A DNA stretch of 61,252 nucleotides, taken from the NCBI GenBank assembly GCA_036004405.1, contig DASYRM010000197.1, positions 1 through 61,252 of the forward strand, written 5' to 3'. A model generated the notes under the pieces. The model was not told the origin of the DNA and made no database searches. It saw nothing but the letters and a program-made list of their open reading frames with translations. Position numbers and translations under genes: made by a program. This document shows positions 1-7,859 of the stretch, piece after piece; the stretch's first letter is position 1; each line of letters opens with the position of its first letter. The DNA is from DASYRM01 sp036004405 (lineage in GTDB: Bacteria > Acidobacteriota > Vicinamibacteria > Vicinamibacterales > UBA2999).

Positions 1-452
1 TTGGGCGGCATGTGCAGGTTGTGCCCGGCGTTGACGTGTTCGCCGGGCAGGCCAAACTCGCCCACCACGTCGAACAGCCCGATGAAGCGGATGTCGAGGT
101 TCTTCAGCTTGCTGGCGATTTCGTTGGCAAACGACAGCGCCAGCGCGGCGCCGCGGCTGAAGCCGGCGATGTCCACGATCACGTCGCCGGCCTCGATGTT
201 GTTCTCGAGACGATCCATGGCCTGACGTACACGTTGATGGCCGCCGATCCCGAACGCTTCGGAAAAGCTCCGGCCGATGAACGTTCGCGCGCGGGTCCCG
301 ATGCCCTTGAGATACAGGCTGCCGGTCTCCTTCTTGGTGTCGTCGTTCTTGTTCGGATCCTCGTAGGCTGTGAAGAACTTGCAGGCATTCGAGTCGCGAT
401 CGTCGCCGTCGCGATTCTCGTTGCCGGTACCGTCGAAGACATAAAGCGCCAT
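1..452 (-). CDS. DUF2235 / Tle1-like alpha/beta hydrolase, N-terminal part
   Basis: The gene runs off the left edge, so only the first 150 residues are present. The start MALYVFDGTGNENRDGDD is typical of DUF2235 proteins, the family that includes the type VI phospholipase effectors Tle1. The nucleophile elbow GFSRG lies at residues 97-101, with Ser99 the expected catalytic serine. The ATG at 452-450 follows GAGGT five bases upstream, a good Shine-Dalgarno. No signal peptide is seen, which fits either a cytosolic hydrolase or an effector exported by a dedicated system. No VgrG, PAAR or immunity-type gene is visible on this side, so the effector role is only a possibility. The catalytic Asp and His lie outside the window. 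The hydrolase call is firm; the substrate is unknown. Confidence 0.82.
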   Translation of the reverse strand, partial: MALYVFDGTGNENRDGDDRDSNACKFFTAYEDPNKNDDTKKETGSLYLKGIGTRARTFIGRSFSEAFGIGGHQRVRQAMDRLENNIEAGDVIVDIAGFSRGAALALSFANEIASKLKNLDIRFIGLFDVVGEFGLPGEHVNAGHNLHMPP

Positions 453-778
453 GGTGACCTCGTGGAAAAAGAGGTGAGTCGCGAGTGGACCCGATCCTAT
501 AGAAAGAACGTTGCGCGCGCGCGCATCGAACAGAGCCCGGCTGTTTCAGTGCGAGGGCTGGATCACGGTGAACACACCAATGCCGAGACCGACGCCACCG
601 TAGTTGGGCTGAATGGAAGGAGGCACCAGGGCGGCCGACACCGATCCACCCAAGCCCATCCGGAACGGACTCGTCCGGCGCACATCGGCGTCGCGCTGCG
701 GCTAGAAACACGACGGCCGCGAAACCTCTCGAGGGGGTCAAGTATCCAAGCATAGGGATAATGGATGAGAGAACACCG
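453..778. other. Intergenic region between divergent genes
   Basis: About 325 nt separate the DUF2235 gene from msrB. The stretch has an alternating purine-pyrimidine GC tract near 510-522 and one short minus-strand reading frame, listed separately. No convincing promoter, hairpin or RNA gene was found. A GATAAT lies at 757-762, too close to msrB to serve as its -10 element. Confidence 0.5.
546..659 (-). CDS. Possible 37-aa glycine-rich small protein or remnant
   Basis: A short minus-strand frame begins MGLGGSVSAALVPP and ends GVFTVIQPSH. It lies upstream of the DUF2235 gene in the same direction. The glycine/valine alternation near its end looks like the last strand of a beta-barrel or a glycine-rich peptide. 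There is no clear Shine-Dalgarno, and an in-frame stop (TAG) lies shortly upstream, so it may be the decayed tail of a longer gene. I do not recognise the family. Confidence 0.2.
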   Translation of the reverse strand: MGLGGSVSAALVPPSIQPNYGGVGLGIGVFTVIQPSH

Positions 779-1180
779 ATGACCAACAAGACCTTTCCGG
801 TTGAAAAGACCGATGCCGAGTGGCGCGCGCAGTTGACCCCGGAGCAGTACGCGGTGCTGCGCGGCCACGGCACCGAGCGGCCCGGGTCGTGCGCGCTGTT
901 GAACGAGAAGCGTGTCGGCACCTTCTCGTGCGCGGGCTGCGACCAGCCTCTCTTCATGACCGGCCGCAAGTTCGAGAGCGGCACGGGATGGCCAAGCTTC
1001 TTCTCGCCGCTCGAGGGGTCGATTGAAGAGACGGTCGATTCGAGCTACGGGATGGTGCGCACCGAGGTGCACTGCAGCCGGTGCGGAGGCCACCTCGGGC
1101 ACGTGTTTCCCGACGGCCCGCCGCCCACCGGCCTGCGCTACTGCATCAACGGCGTCGCCTTGAACTTCGAGCCGTCGTAA
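779..1180 (+). CDS. msrB: Peptide-methionine (R)-S-oxide reductase MsrB
   Basis: MsrB repairs proteins by reducing methionine-R-sulfoxide. The 133-aa protein is one complete SelR domain. It has two zinc-binding CxxC pairs (CAGC at residues 51-54, CSRC at 99-102), the GTGWPSF motif near 68-74, and the catalytic cysteine in RYCINGVALNF (Cys122). No signal peptide is present, so it should be cytosolic. The ATG at 779 is preferred because GAGAG lies seven bases upstream; an in-frame ATG at 761 is the alternative and adds six residues. The gene stands alone, 16 nt before the VOC gene. Confidence 0.93.
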   Translation: MTNKTFPVEKTDAEWRAQLTPEQYAVLRGHGTERPGSCALLNEKRVGTFSCAGCDQPLFMTGRKFESGTGWPSFFSPLEGSIEETVDSSYGMVRTEVHCSRCGGHLGHVFPDGPPPTGLRYCINGVALNFEPS

Positions 1181-1189
1181 CACTAGACT
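1160..1189 (+). promoter_or_regulatory. Candidate promoter, leaderless type, for the VOC gene
   Basis: TTGAAC (1160-1165), an 18-nt spacer and TAGACT (1184-1189) end seven bases before the ATG at 1197. No Shine-Dalgarno precedes that ATG, so transcription would start at or next to the start codon. The -35 lies inside the 3' end of msrB. Confidence 0.4.
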
Positions 1190-1196
1190 GCGCCGC

Positions 1197-2090
1197 ATGC
1201 AGACGCTGATTCGGGCCTGTCTCATGGCGGGTGCGGTGGCCGTGGCCGTGCCGGTGTGGGCCGAAGAGCCTGCCGGGTCGTTGTCGGCGCTCAGCACCCA
1301 GCCGTCCATGAACGTGTTCCGCCGCTTCTCGGTGGATCGCGCCAAGATGGTCGAGTTCTACGGCGAGGTGCTGGGGCTGAAAGCGCTCCCGTCGATCCAG
1401 CTCGGCGGTGGCAGCGAGATGATCCTGTTCGGCATCGGCACCGCGCAGGTGAAGCTGCAGGCCACGCCCGCGGCCAGCCAGTATCCGGGCGGCGACGTGA
1501 AGGCGGTCACCGGTCTTCGCGTGTTCACGTTCTTCTACCCCGACGAGGCAGCGGTGTCGGCGCGCTTCACGGCCAAGGGCTACCCGGCGCCGAAGTTCAG
1601 CGCCCGCGCTGGCGGCGGCCGCGGCGCGATGGTCCTCGATCCGCAGCAGCAGTGGGTGGAGCTGGTGGCGATGCCGGGCGCGCCGGCCGCAACGTATCAG
1701 CGCTTCGAGGTGGGCATCACCGCGTCGAATCTCGAGCAGAGCCGCGCGTTCTACCGATCGTTTGTCGGGCTCGAGGAGCTGCCGCCGGTGGCGGACCCGG
1801 CGCTGGGCACCACGAAGTACCCGTTCCGCCACGGTGATACGACCATCAACGTCTGGTCGTTCGGGGCCACCCTGCCGGCGAACAAGAGCAGCGCGGGCAT
1901 TCAGTACGTCATTTCGAACGTCGAGGCCGTGGACACCAAGGCGAAGGCCGAGTCGGTGACCATCGATCGGCCCCTTGGCCTGTTCGGACAGGGGCTGCGC
2001 ACGATCTGGCTATCGGATCCCGACGGGGTCACCAACTACTTCGCGCAGATCCTGCCGCGCCGCCCGGCGGCGATTCCCGCATCTCAGTAG
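1197..2090 (+). CDS. Secreted VOC (glyoxalase/dioxygenase-fold) protein, two modules
   Basis: The 297-aa protein starts with a signal peptide (MQTLIRACLMAGAVAVAVPVWA, cut near AEEP). Two repeated VOC modules follow at roughly residues 35-150 and 160-285. Each opens with the family's typical 'fYr..lGl..l' pattern: MVEFYGEVLGLKALPS in the first, SRAFYRSFVGLEELPP in the second. VOC proteins bind a metal in a beta-alpha-beta3 pocket and act in lyase, isomerase or extradiol chemistry; substrate cannot be read from the sequence. Export is unusual for glyoxalases and suggests a periplasmic role. Confidence 0.8.
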   Translation: MQTLIRACLMAGAVAVAVPVWAEEPAGSLSALSTQPSMNVFRRFSVDRAKMVEFYGEVLGLKALPSIQLGGGSEMILFGIGTAQVKLQATPAASQYPGGDVKAVTGLRVFTFFYPDEAAVSARFTAKGYPAPKFSARAGGGRGAMVLDPQQQWVELVAMPGAPAATYQRFEVGITASNLEQSRAFYRSFVGLEELPPVADPALGTTKYPFRHGDTTINVWSFGATLPANKSSAGIQYVISNVEAVDTKAKAESVTIDRPLGLFGQGLRTIWLSDPDGVTNYFAQILPRRPAAIPASQ

Positions 2091-2130
2091 TCGACTGGGA
2101 CGTCACACAGCAGGTTCGAGGCCAGGCCGG

Positions 2131-2164
2131 CCGCCGGTCTCCCGGCGAAGCGGGCGACCGGCGG
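2131..2164. terminator. Hairpin between convergent genes
   Basis: A 9-bp stem (CCGCCGGTC 2131-2139 with GACCGGCGG 2156-2164) continues, after one mismatch, into CCCG/CGGG around a GCGAAG loop. It lies 41 nt after the VOC stop and ahead of a converging gene end. There is no T-run, so it is a candidate bidirectional terminator rather than a textbook one. Confidence 0.45.
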
Positions 2165-2209
2165 TCACTGAAGCGCGTGGCAGAAAGGCGCGCAGGCGCC
2201 GTGCGGATG

Positions 2210-2228
2210 GGCTGCAAATCTTGCAGCC
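2210..2228. terminator. Perfect 8-bp hairpin downstream of the acidic small gene
   Basis: GGCTGCAA (2210-2217) pairs perfectly with TTGCAGCC (2221-2228) around a 3-nt loop. It begins 8 nt beyond the minus-strand stop at 2236, the right place for a terminator of the acidic gene. No clear U-tract follows. Confidence 0.4.
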
Positions 2229-2235
2229 GTGGACG

Positions 2236-2469
2236 TTATTCGGTGTCGGTGTCCGACGCCTTCTGGGTGTCGTCGTCGTCCTCGTCGGCCTCGTCGTCGG
2301 CCTCGTCGTCGGCTTCGTCGAAGTCTTCGTCTTCTTCGTCGTTCTGACCGGGCTCGTCGGCGTCGGCCGCGATCGGCGCGTCAGGATCGACCCCGACGCT
2401 TTCGAGCGCGGGTTCGTCGCGGATGTCTTCCATCGTGTCAGCGCCGGTGCCAGTGGTGATGTCTGCCAT
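2236..2469 (-). CDS. Small, highly acidic protein of unknown function
   Basis: This frame encodes 77 residues starting MADITTGTGADTMEDIRDEP. The last third is almost all Asp, Glu and Ala, built from repeated GAC/GAG codons that give the plus strand a run of CGTCGT/CTCGTC triplets. The ATG at 2469 has GGAG six bases upstream. An in-frame ATG at 2553 would add 28 residues but lacks a good ribosome-binding site. The protein has no membrane segment or known domain. Such tails can bind basic proteins or metals, but nothing here identifies a role. The repeat could also be simple-sequence expansion, so expression needs proof. Confidence 0.45.
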   Translation of the reverse strand: MADITTGTGADTMEDIRDEPALESVGVDPDAPIAADADEPGQNDEEDEDFDEADDEADDEADEDDDDTQKASDTDTE

Positions 2470-2586
2470 GATCTGCTCCAATCCGCCGGCGCTCGAAACG
2501 AGGCGCGGCTCGCGGTGTATGAGCAAAATGGCGGCCAGCAAGATCATCGCCATTGATGGCGACTGAGCAGTGTGAAGTCTCTAACC

Positions 2587-2613
2587 CGCCCCCTGCCTAT
2601 CTGCCCACCTGCC
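2587..2613 (-). repeat. G-rich repeat with 9-bp period
   Basis: Read on the minus strand, units like GGCAGGTGG and GCAGATAGG repeat every 9 bases directly after the DUF2911 stop codon. Related repeats lie at 3162-3204, 12947-12984 and 20998-21034. Confidence 0.5.
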
Positions 2614-3156
2614 TCATTGGACCTTGACGGCGAGCGGGACGATCACGGTGCCCCAGTGGAAGCGCAGCGTCGCGTCCTTGCCGTCCACGACCGGGAAGTA
2701 ATACGTCAGTGTTTCCAAGTGCGCGCCCGTCTCGGGTTTCACCTCGAGCCGCAGCGCGTCGCGCTGTTCGCCTGGATAGCTGGTGTGAAAAGTATCGGCG
2801 ACCGTATTGAAGATGAACGTCCAGCTGTCCGCTCGCGGAATCGTCCACAGGCTGTACGAGCCCTTGGGCAGCGCCTTGCCGTTGACCTCGATGTCACGCG
2901 AGACCGTCATCGACGTGGCGTCGTTCGCTCCCGGGTGCCAGATGCGGCCGAAGGGCACGAGGCTCCCGTAGATCTCGCGCCCGCGCGCCACCGGCCGGCC
3001 GTAGTCGATGCTGATGTCGGTGTTGGCGATACGCTGCGTCACCGTGCCGCGCTGGCTCTTGATGACGCGATCCAGCGGAATCACCTCGTCGCGCTGCGCG
3101 GCGAGCCCCGTCGCCAGTAGAAGAGCCGCCGAGAGTCCGATGGCGAACGACTTCAT
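2614..3156 (-). CDS. DUF2911 family secreted protein
   Basis: The 180-aa protein has a signal peptide (MKSFAIGLSAALLLATGLAAQ) followed by one DUF2911 domain. Typical family features are the IDYGRPVARGREIYG and LVPFGRIWHPGAND motifs, with KALPKGSYSLWTIP and FHWGTVIVPL further on. These proteins are common in Acidobacteria and Bacteroidetes and are predicted to be periplasmic beta-sandwiches; no activity is established. The ATG at 3156 is preceded by GGGAG contained in a 9-bp-period repeat. It is the last gene of the quinoprotein operon, 62 nt after the dehydrogenase. Confidence 0.88.
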   Translation of the reverse strand: MKSFAIGLSAALLLATGLAAQRDEVIPLDRVIKSQRGTVTQRIANTDISIDYGRPVARGREIYGSLVPFGRIWHPGANDATSMTVSRDIEVNGKALPKGSYSLWTIPRADSWTFIFNTVADTFHTSYPGEQRDALRLEVKPETGAHLETLTYYFPVVDGKDATLRFHWGTVIVPLAVKVQ

Positions 3157-3161
3157 GGTGC

Positions 3162-3204
3162 GTTCTCCCTTCTCCGCCCTCTCTGCCTTCTCGCCCACTC
3201 TGCC
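3162..3204 (-). repeat. GA-rich repeat with 9-bp period, includes a Shine-Dalgarno
   Basis: On the minus strand, units such as GGCAGAGAG and GGCGGAGAA recur every 9 bases between the quinoprotein stop and the DUF2911 start. The last units place GGAGAAGGGAG where the ribosome-binding site is needed. Confidence 0.55.
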
Positions 3205-3218
3205 ACGTATGTGCGCCG

Positions 3219-4994
3219 CTACGGCAGCGCAAATACGTAGAGCTGTCCCGTGTTGCTGGGCTTCAGCTCCGGCGTGAGGCGCAGCTCTGTCGTCGACACG
3301 AGCGACGAGCCTGTCGTGACCGCGACGTACTGCTTGCCGTCTACGGCGAACGTCACCGGGTAGCCGACGACCGGCGCGCCGAGGTTCTGCTCCCAGAGGA
3401 TCTTCCCGGTGCGGTCGTCGAAGGCGCGGAAGCGGCCGTTGGCGTCGCCGCCGAACACCAGCCCGCCGCCCGTGGCCACGAGCGACAGCGTGCCGGCGCG
3501 CTGCTCGTACTTCCACAGCGTCTTGCCCGTCTCCGCCGAGATGGCGTAGATGGTGCCCACCTTGTCGGTGCCCGGCGCCAGGATCGCGGGCATGTTCAAG
3601 CCGTAAACGAGCGACGGGTCGCGTTTGTCCGTCGTCGTCTTCGCGTTCATGCAGACGTTCTGCAGCGGGTAGAACATGACGTTGGTGCGCGGGTTGTAGG
3701 CGCCCGCCGGCCAGTTCTTGCCGCCCGCGCCAGCGCTCGGGCAGATCATCTTCTCTTCACCAAGCTTCGAGAACGTCGCGTCGGGATTGACGGTCACTTC
3801 ACCAGTGGCACCGTCGATCTTCGAGATGACGTTCTGGAACACCGTGGGGCGCGCCCACAGGAACTCGCCGGTTTGGCGGTCGAGCGTGTAGATGAGGCCG
3901 GTCTTTCCCGGGATGCCGGTGATCACCTTGCGGCGCTCGCCCGGCTTGATCTTCGGATTGATCCACGGCACTTCCTTCGGATCGGGCGAGATCGCGGTCT
4001 CGACCAGCAGCCGCTCGAACGGGTGATCGAGGTCCCAGTGATCGACGACGTGCTGGTAGTACCACTTCATCTTGCCGGTGTCGGCGTCGAGCGCCAGCGT
4101 CGAGTTGTGGAACAGGTACTTCTTGTCGTTGCCGTCGAGCGTGAACTTCGGCGCCGGAATGGTGACCGACGTGCCGACGAAGACGGTGTTGGTCTCGGGG
4201 TCGTAGCTCGGGACCATCCACGTGCCCACGTGCCAGCGCTCGGCCATCGGCACGGCGCCCCACGTCTCGTAGCCCAGTTCACCGGGCAGCGGAATCGTGC
4301 GCGCCCGCCAGAGCTCCTTGCCGGTCTTGGCGTCGTGCGCGGTGACGATACAGGCGTCGTTGCCGGCCTGTGGCTGGCACTGCCGCCCTTCGATCACCTT
4401 GCCGTTGGCGATGATCGGGCCCGAGCTCGCCGACGCGCGCGCGGTGGCGTCGAGCACCTTCGTTTCCCACACCAGTGCTCCGGTCCTGGCGTCGATGGCG
4501 TACATCTGGTTGTCGGCGCTGCCGTCGATTATCGTGGTGCCCCAGATGGCGATGTTACGGTTGGTGCCGCCGCGCACGCCTTCGGGCAGCTTGCGCCGGT
4601 TCTCCCAGATCAGATCACCGGTCTTGGCGTTGATCGCCTGGATGTAGTCTGCGGGTCCGGGCGCGTACATCACGCCGTCGTACACCAGCGGCGTGGATTC
4701 CATGTTGCCGTTGCCCATGCCGCGGGCCCACACCATCTTCAGCTTGCCGACGTTGGCGCGGTCGATCTGATCGAGCGGGCTGAAGCCCTGGCTGTCGAGC
4801 GTGCGCCGCCACGAGAGCCAGTTCGACGGGCTCGGCTTCCAGAGCATCTCGTCGGTGACCGGCACGAAGCCGCGGTTGCCGCCGTTGGGCGGCGGCGTCG
4901 CGCCGGGTCCGGCCGCGCGCGCCGGCGCTTGTGCCTGCGCCGCCACCGCCCACATGACCATCGCCACGACGACCCCAAGATTCGTTCGGTGCAT
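3219..4994 (-). CDS. PQQ-type quinoprotein dehydrogenase (beta-propeller)
   Basis: This 591-aa periplasmic protein begins with a signal peptide (MHRTNLGVVVAMVMWAVAAQAQA). The rest is an eight-bladed quinoprotein propeller, marked by repeated tryptophan-docking motifs: AKTGDLIW, ARTGALVW, AKTGKELW, ADTGKMKW, RQTGEFLW, AETGKTLW and DRTGKILW. The stretch YYQHVVDHWDLDHPFERLL corresponds to the WDxD active-site region of PQQ alcohol dehydrogenases. It lacks the vicinal cysteine pair of classical methanol/ethanol dehydrogenases, so substrate and cofactor use are uncertain. No cytochrome c domain is fused. It is about as long as, and very similar to, the neighbouring frameshifted copy at 6082-7846, suggesting tandem duplication. 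Confidence 0.88.
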   Translation of the reverse strand: MHRTNLGVVVAMVMWAVAAQAQAPARAAGPGATPPPNGGNRGFVPVTDEMLWKPSPSNWLSWRRTLDSQGFSPLDQIDRANVGKLKMVWARGMGNGNMESTPLVYDGVMYAPGPADYIQAINAKTGDLIWENRRKLPEGVRGGTNRNIAIWGTTIIDGSADNQMYAIDARTGALVWETKVLDATARASASSGPIIANGKVIEGRQCQPQAGNDACIVTAHDAKTGKELWRARTIPLPGELGYETWGAVPMAERWHVGTWMVPSYDPETNTVFVGTSVTIPAPKFTLDGNDKKYLFHNSTLALDADTGKMKWYYQHVVDHWDLDHPFERLLVETAISPDPKEVPWINPKIKPGERRKVITGIPGKTGLIYTLDRQTGEFLWARPTVFQNVISKIDGATGEVTVNPDATFSKLGEEKMICPSAGAGGKNWPAGAYNPRTNVMFYPLQNVCMNAKTTTDKRDPSLVYGLNMPAILAPGTDKVGTIYAISAETGKTLWKYEQRAGTLSLVATGGGLVFGGDANGRFRAFDDRTGKILWEQNLGAPVVGYPVTFAVDGKQYVAVTTGSSLVSTTELRLTPELKPSNTGQLYVFALP

Positions 4995-5030
4995 TTCCCC
5001 GCCTGCCTCCCGTCGAAGCGAGACTGTATA

Positions 5031-5540
5031 TCAGAATCCCGGCGGCGCACCGAGTTGGCGCAGGAGTCCCAGCGAATCATCGAGGAAGCGGCCTTCGACG
5101 ATCTTTCCCGCCGCGATCCGCAGGAGATCGGCGCCCGACCAGTTCACCCGCTTCCCGGTCGGTCGGATTCCTTCGAACTCACCTCGGTGAGTGCCCTGGG
5201 CCGTGTACCAAATCACGACGTGATCTCCTTCGGCGACGACCTCGGTGATCGTGACCTGGAGATCGGGAAAGGCGCTGAGGCGCCGGGTCATGTTCTGTTT
5301 GAGCCCGGCGCGACCAATCCGTTGTCCGCCGACGGCAAAGTCGTCGGCGAAGACTTCGTCGACGACGTCCACGTTTCTCTTGTTGAACCCTTCGTGTATC
5401 CACCGCCGAACCAGCACCTTGTTCTGTTCCAGGTTGACGCGTCCCGCGCGTTGCGGCGCTTGGGCGGCAACCTCCGCGCGGACGTCCCAGCACTGCACGA
5501 GGAGTGCGAGTCCGAAGCAGACGGCAAATGTTCGGCTCAT
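5031..5540 (-). CDS. Secreted SnoaL-like (ester cyclase) protein
   Basis: The 169-aa protein has a signal peptide (MSRTFAVCFGLALLVQCWDVRA) and a SnoaL-like domain from about residue 40. Family marks are NKVLVRRWIHEGFNKRNVDVVDE, DLQVTITEVVAEGDHVVIW and GADLLRIAAGKIVEG. The fold is a cone-shaped barrel used by polyketide cyclases, ketosteroid isomerases and many proteins of unknown activity. The gene starts 4 nt after the DinB stop and is followed, 36 nt later, by the first quinoprotein, so it is inside the operon. A link to quinoprotein substrates is conjecture. Confidence 0.8.
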   Translation of the reverse strand: MSRTFAVCFGLALLVQCWDVRAEVAAQAPQRAGRVNLEQNKVLVRRWIHEGFNKRNVDVVDEVFADDFAVGGQRIGRAGLKQNMTRRLSAFPDLQVTITEVVAEGDHVVIWYTAQGTHRGEFEGIRPTGKRVNWSGADLLRIAAGKIVEGRFLDDSLGLLRQLGAPPGF

Positions 5541-5544
5541 GATC

Positions 5545-6072
5545 TCAGCGGCCGTTGCCCGGGAGTCGCGCCCGCAGCCACCGGATCTGCCCGCGGTGAT
5601 TGATCTCATCTTCAGCGGCGTGAAACCAGGCCCAATGCATGTTGAGTTTGGGGGCGATGCTGACGGAGCGATCGAGCCACGCATCATCGCGGACGGCCAG
5701 CCCCGCCATGGTCAGCTTTCGCGCGGCCTCGAGCTCTTCGAGATAGTGATCGAGTGGATGGCCACGTAGCGACTGCCGGGCAGCGTCACCCAGTTTCAGC
5801 GCGGCGGCCCATCGCGCATTCTCGTCGGCAGAGAGCGCTCGGTCCTCGAACGTCATGATCTGATACGACCGCTCCTCGGCCGCGATGTGTGCCAAGAGCG
5901 CCCCGATCGAGTTGCTTCTCGCGTCGAACAGATGGTCGAGTTCTGCCGTCGTCAGCCCCTCGATGGCGGCGAAGGTGGTTGACCGCGCGTACGTCAGCAT
6001 GCACACCAGCCTGCCGACTGCCGGGGAGTACCCGGGGATGGGCTCGATGCGCAATGGTGAGGGATGAATCAT
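5545..6072 (-). CDS. DinB superfamily protein
   Basis: The 175-aa protein has the four-helix DinB/YfiT layout. The metal-site histidines are likely those in LLAHIAAEERSYQ and NMHWAWFHAAEDEINHRGQIRWLR. Members bind a divalent metal and several are thiol-dependent transferases; the name comes from a damage-inducible gene in Bacillus and does not imply DNA repair. It starts 9 nt after the frameshifted quinoprotein and ends 4 nt before the SnoaL-like gene, so it is co-transcribed. No signal peptide is evident, in contrast to its exported neighbours. Confidence 0.85.
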   Translation of the reverse strand: MIHPSPLRIEPIPGYSPAVGRLVCMLTYARSTTFAAIEGLTTAELDHLFDARSNSIGALLAHIAAEERSYQIMTFEDRALSADENARWAAALKLGDAARQSLRGHPLDHYLEELEAARKLTMAGLAVRDDAWLDRSVSIAPKLNMHWAWFHAAEDEINHRGQIRWLRARLPGNGR

Positions 6073-6081
6073 CCCGGCGGC

Positions 6082-7846
6082 CTATGGCAGCGCGAACACG
6101 TACATCTGGTTCGTCGAGCTCGGCTTGATCTCCGGTGTGGTGAAGTTTACGCCGCTGGCGACGAGCGACGGCCCGGTGCTCACCGCCACGTACTGCTTGC
6201 CGTTGACCGCGAAGGTCACCGGATAGCCGCTGACCGGTGAGCCCAGGTTCACTTCCCACAGCACTTTCCCCGTGCGATCGTCGAAGGCGCGGAACCGGCC
6301 GGCGGTATCGCCGCCGAAGACCAGCCCCCCGCCCGTCGCCACGAGCGACAACGTGCCTGCCCGCTGTTGATACTTCCAGGCGGTGGCGCCCGTTTCCACC
6401 GAGATCGCCTGCACCGTGCCGGCGTCCTTGACGTTGGGGGCGAGCACGCCCCTTGGCGCTGATCGCGTAGAGCGACGACTCCGGCGGCAGCGACGTCGCC
6501 TCCATGCACAGGTTCTGCAGCGGGTAGTACATCAGTCCCGTGACTGGACTGTACGCTCCCGCCGGCCAGTTCTTGCCGCCGTTCATGCCGGGGCACACCT
6601 GCCGCGTCTGCCCTTCGGCGGTGAACATCGCGTCCGCGTTCTCGGTGACCGCGCCGGTGGCGCCGTCGATCTTCGTGACGACGTTCTGATACACCGTCGG
6701 TCGCGCCCACAGGAATTCACCGGTCTTGCGATCGAGCGTGTAGACGATGCCGGTCTTGCCCGGGATGCCGGTGATGACCTGACGCTTCTCGCCCGGCTTG
6801 AGACGCGGATTGATCCACGCCACCTCTTTCGGATTGGGCGCGACGGCGGTGTCGATGAGCAGGCGCTCGAACGGGTGATCGAGATCCCAGTGATCGACGA
6901 GATGCTGGTAGTACCACTCGATCTTGCCGGTGTCGGCGTTCAGGGCCAGCGTGGAGTTGTGGTACAGGTATTTTTTGTCGTTGCCCGCGAGCATGTACTT
7001 CGGCGCCGGCGACGACACCGACGTGCCGATGTAGATCAGATTGAGCTGCGGGTCGTAGCTCGGCACCATCCACGTGCCCACGTGGATCCGTTTGTCCTCC
7101 GGCACCGTGCCCCACGTCTCGGCACCGGGTTCCCCCGGCCGCGGAATCGTGCGCGTCCGCCACAGCTCCTTGCCGGTCCTGGCGTCGTGCGCCGTGATCA
7201 CGCACGCGTCGGCGCCACCCTCCGGCTCGCAGCCGCGGCCGGAGATCACTTTGCCGTTGGCGATGATCGGCCCCGACGTCTGCTGCGCCCCTTTCTGGTA
7301 CTCGAGGATCTTGGTTTCCCACCGCATGGCGCCGGTCTTCACGTCGAGCGCGGAGACGAAGTCGTCGGCGCTCGTATCGATGACGGTGTCGCCGTAGATC
7401 GCCATGTTGCGGTTGATGGCGAACACCGGCATGAACTTGCCGAGATCCTCGGGCAGCTTGCGGCGGTACTCCCACAGCAGCTCGCCGCTCTTCGCGTCGA
7501 GCGCCTGCACGTAGTCGCTCGGGTTCGGCAGATACATCACGCCGTTGTAGACGAGCGGCGTGGCTTCCTGCACGTTGCCGGGCCCCATGCCGCGCGTCCA
7601 CGTCATCTTCAGCTGCGCGACGTTCTTCTTGTCGATCTGATTGAGCGGGCTGTAGCCGGCGCTGTCGAGCGTGCGGCGCCACATCAGCCAGTCGGCTGGA
7701 TTCGGCTTCCACAACATCTCATCGGTGACCGGCACATAGGGGCGCGTCTGCTGCGCGGCGGCGGACAGCGATACCAATGCGGCGCAGGTCAATACAGCGG
7801 CGGTATAGCTGCGAAAGATGGATTTCATGGCGGCGTATCTTCGCAT
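6082..7846 (-). pseudogene. PQQ-type quinoprotein dehydrogenase, frameshifted in a G-run
   Basis: Two frames together match the paralog at 3219-4994 from end to end. The N-terminal part has a signal peptide (MRRYAAMKSIFRSYTAAVL) and runs to ...SSLYAISAKG. The C-terminal part resumes with VLAPNVKDAGTVQAISVETG and ends MYVFALP. Deleting one G from the GGGG at 6449-6452 restores a 587-aa frame; the total of 1765 nt is one more than a multiple of three. It may be a true recent inactivation or an assembly error in a homopolymer. The docking motifs ARTGKELW, ADTGKIEW and DRTGKVLW are intact. The start at 7846 has GGAG nine bases upstream. Confidence 0.8.
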
Positions 7847-7851
7847 AGTCT
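7846..7851 (+). promoter_or_regulatory. Candidate -10 box, leaderless type, for the cytochrome c-quinoprotein
   Basis: TAGTCT ends 8 nt before the ATG at 7860, with TTTCAT at 7823-7828 as a weak -35 at 17-nt spacing. It lies inside the start region of the divergent quinoprotein gene. No Shine-Dalgarno precedes 7860. Confidence 0.3.
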
Positions 7852-7859
7852 CTTTCTCC

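Noticed and set aside
508..524. Alternating GC tract as a Z-DNA regulatory site
   Set aside because: Such short runs are common in GC-rich genomes and nothing links it to a promoter.
12..755. Plus-strand frame across the left-edge gene
   Set aside because: The minus strand carries a clear DUF2235 start with ribosome-binding site; the plus product has no domain.
2250..2345. Triplet-like repeats considered as a CRISPR or minisatellite array
   Set aside because: They are Asp/Glu codons of the acidic small protein; no spacer-repeat structure exists.
3873..5603. Plus-strand open frame across the first quinoprotein and SnoaL-like genes
   Set aside because: It spans two genes on the opposite strand and has no family features.
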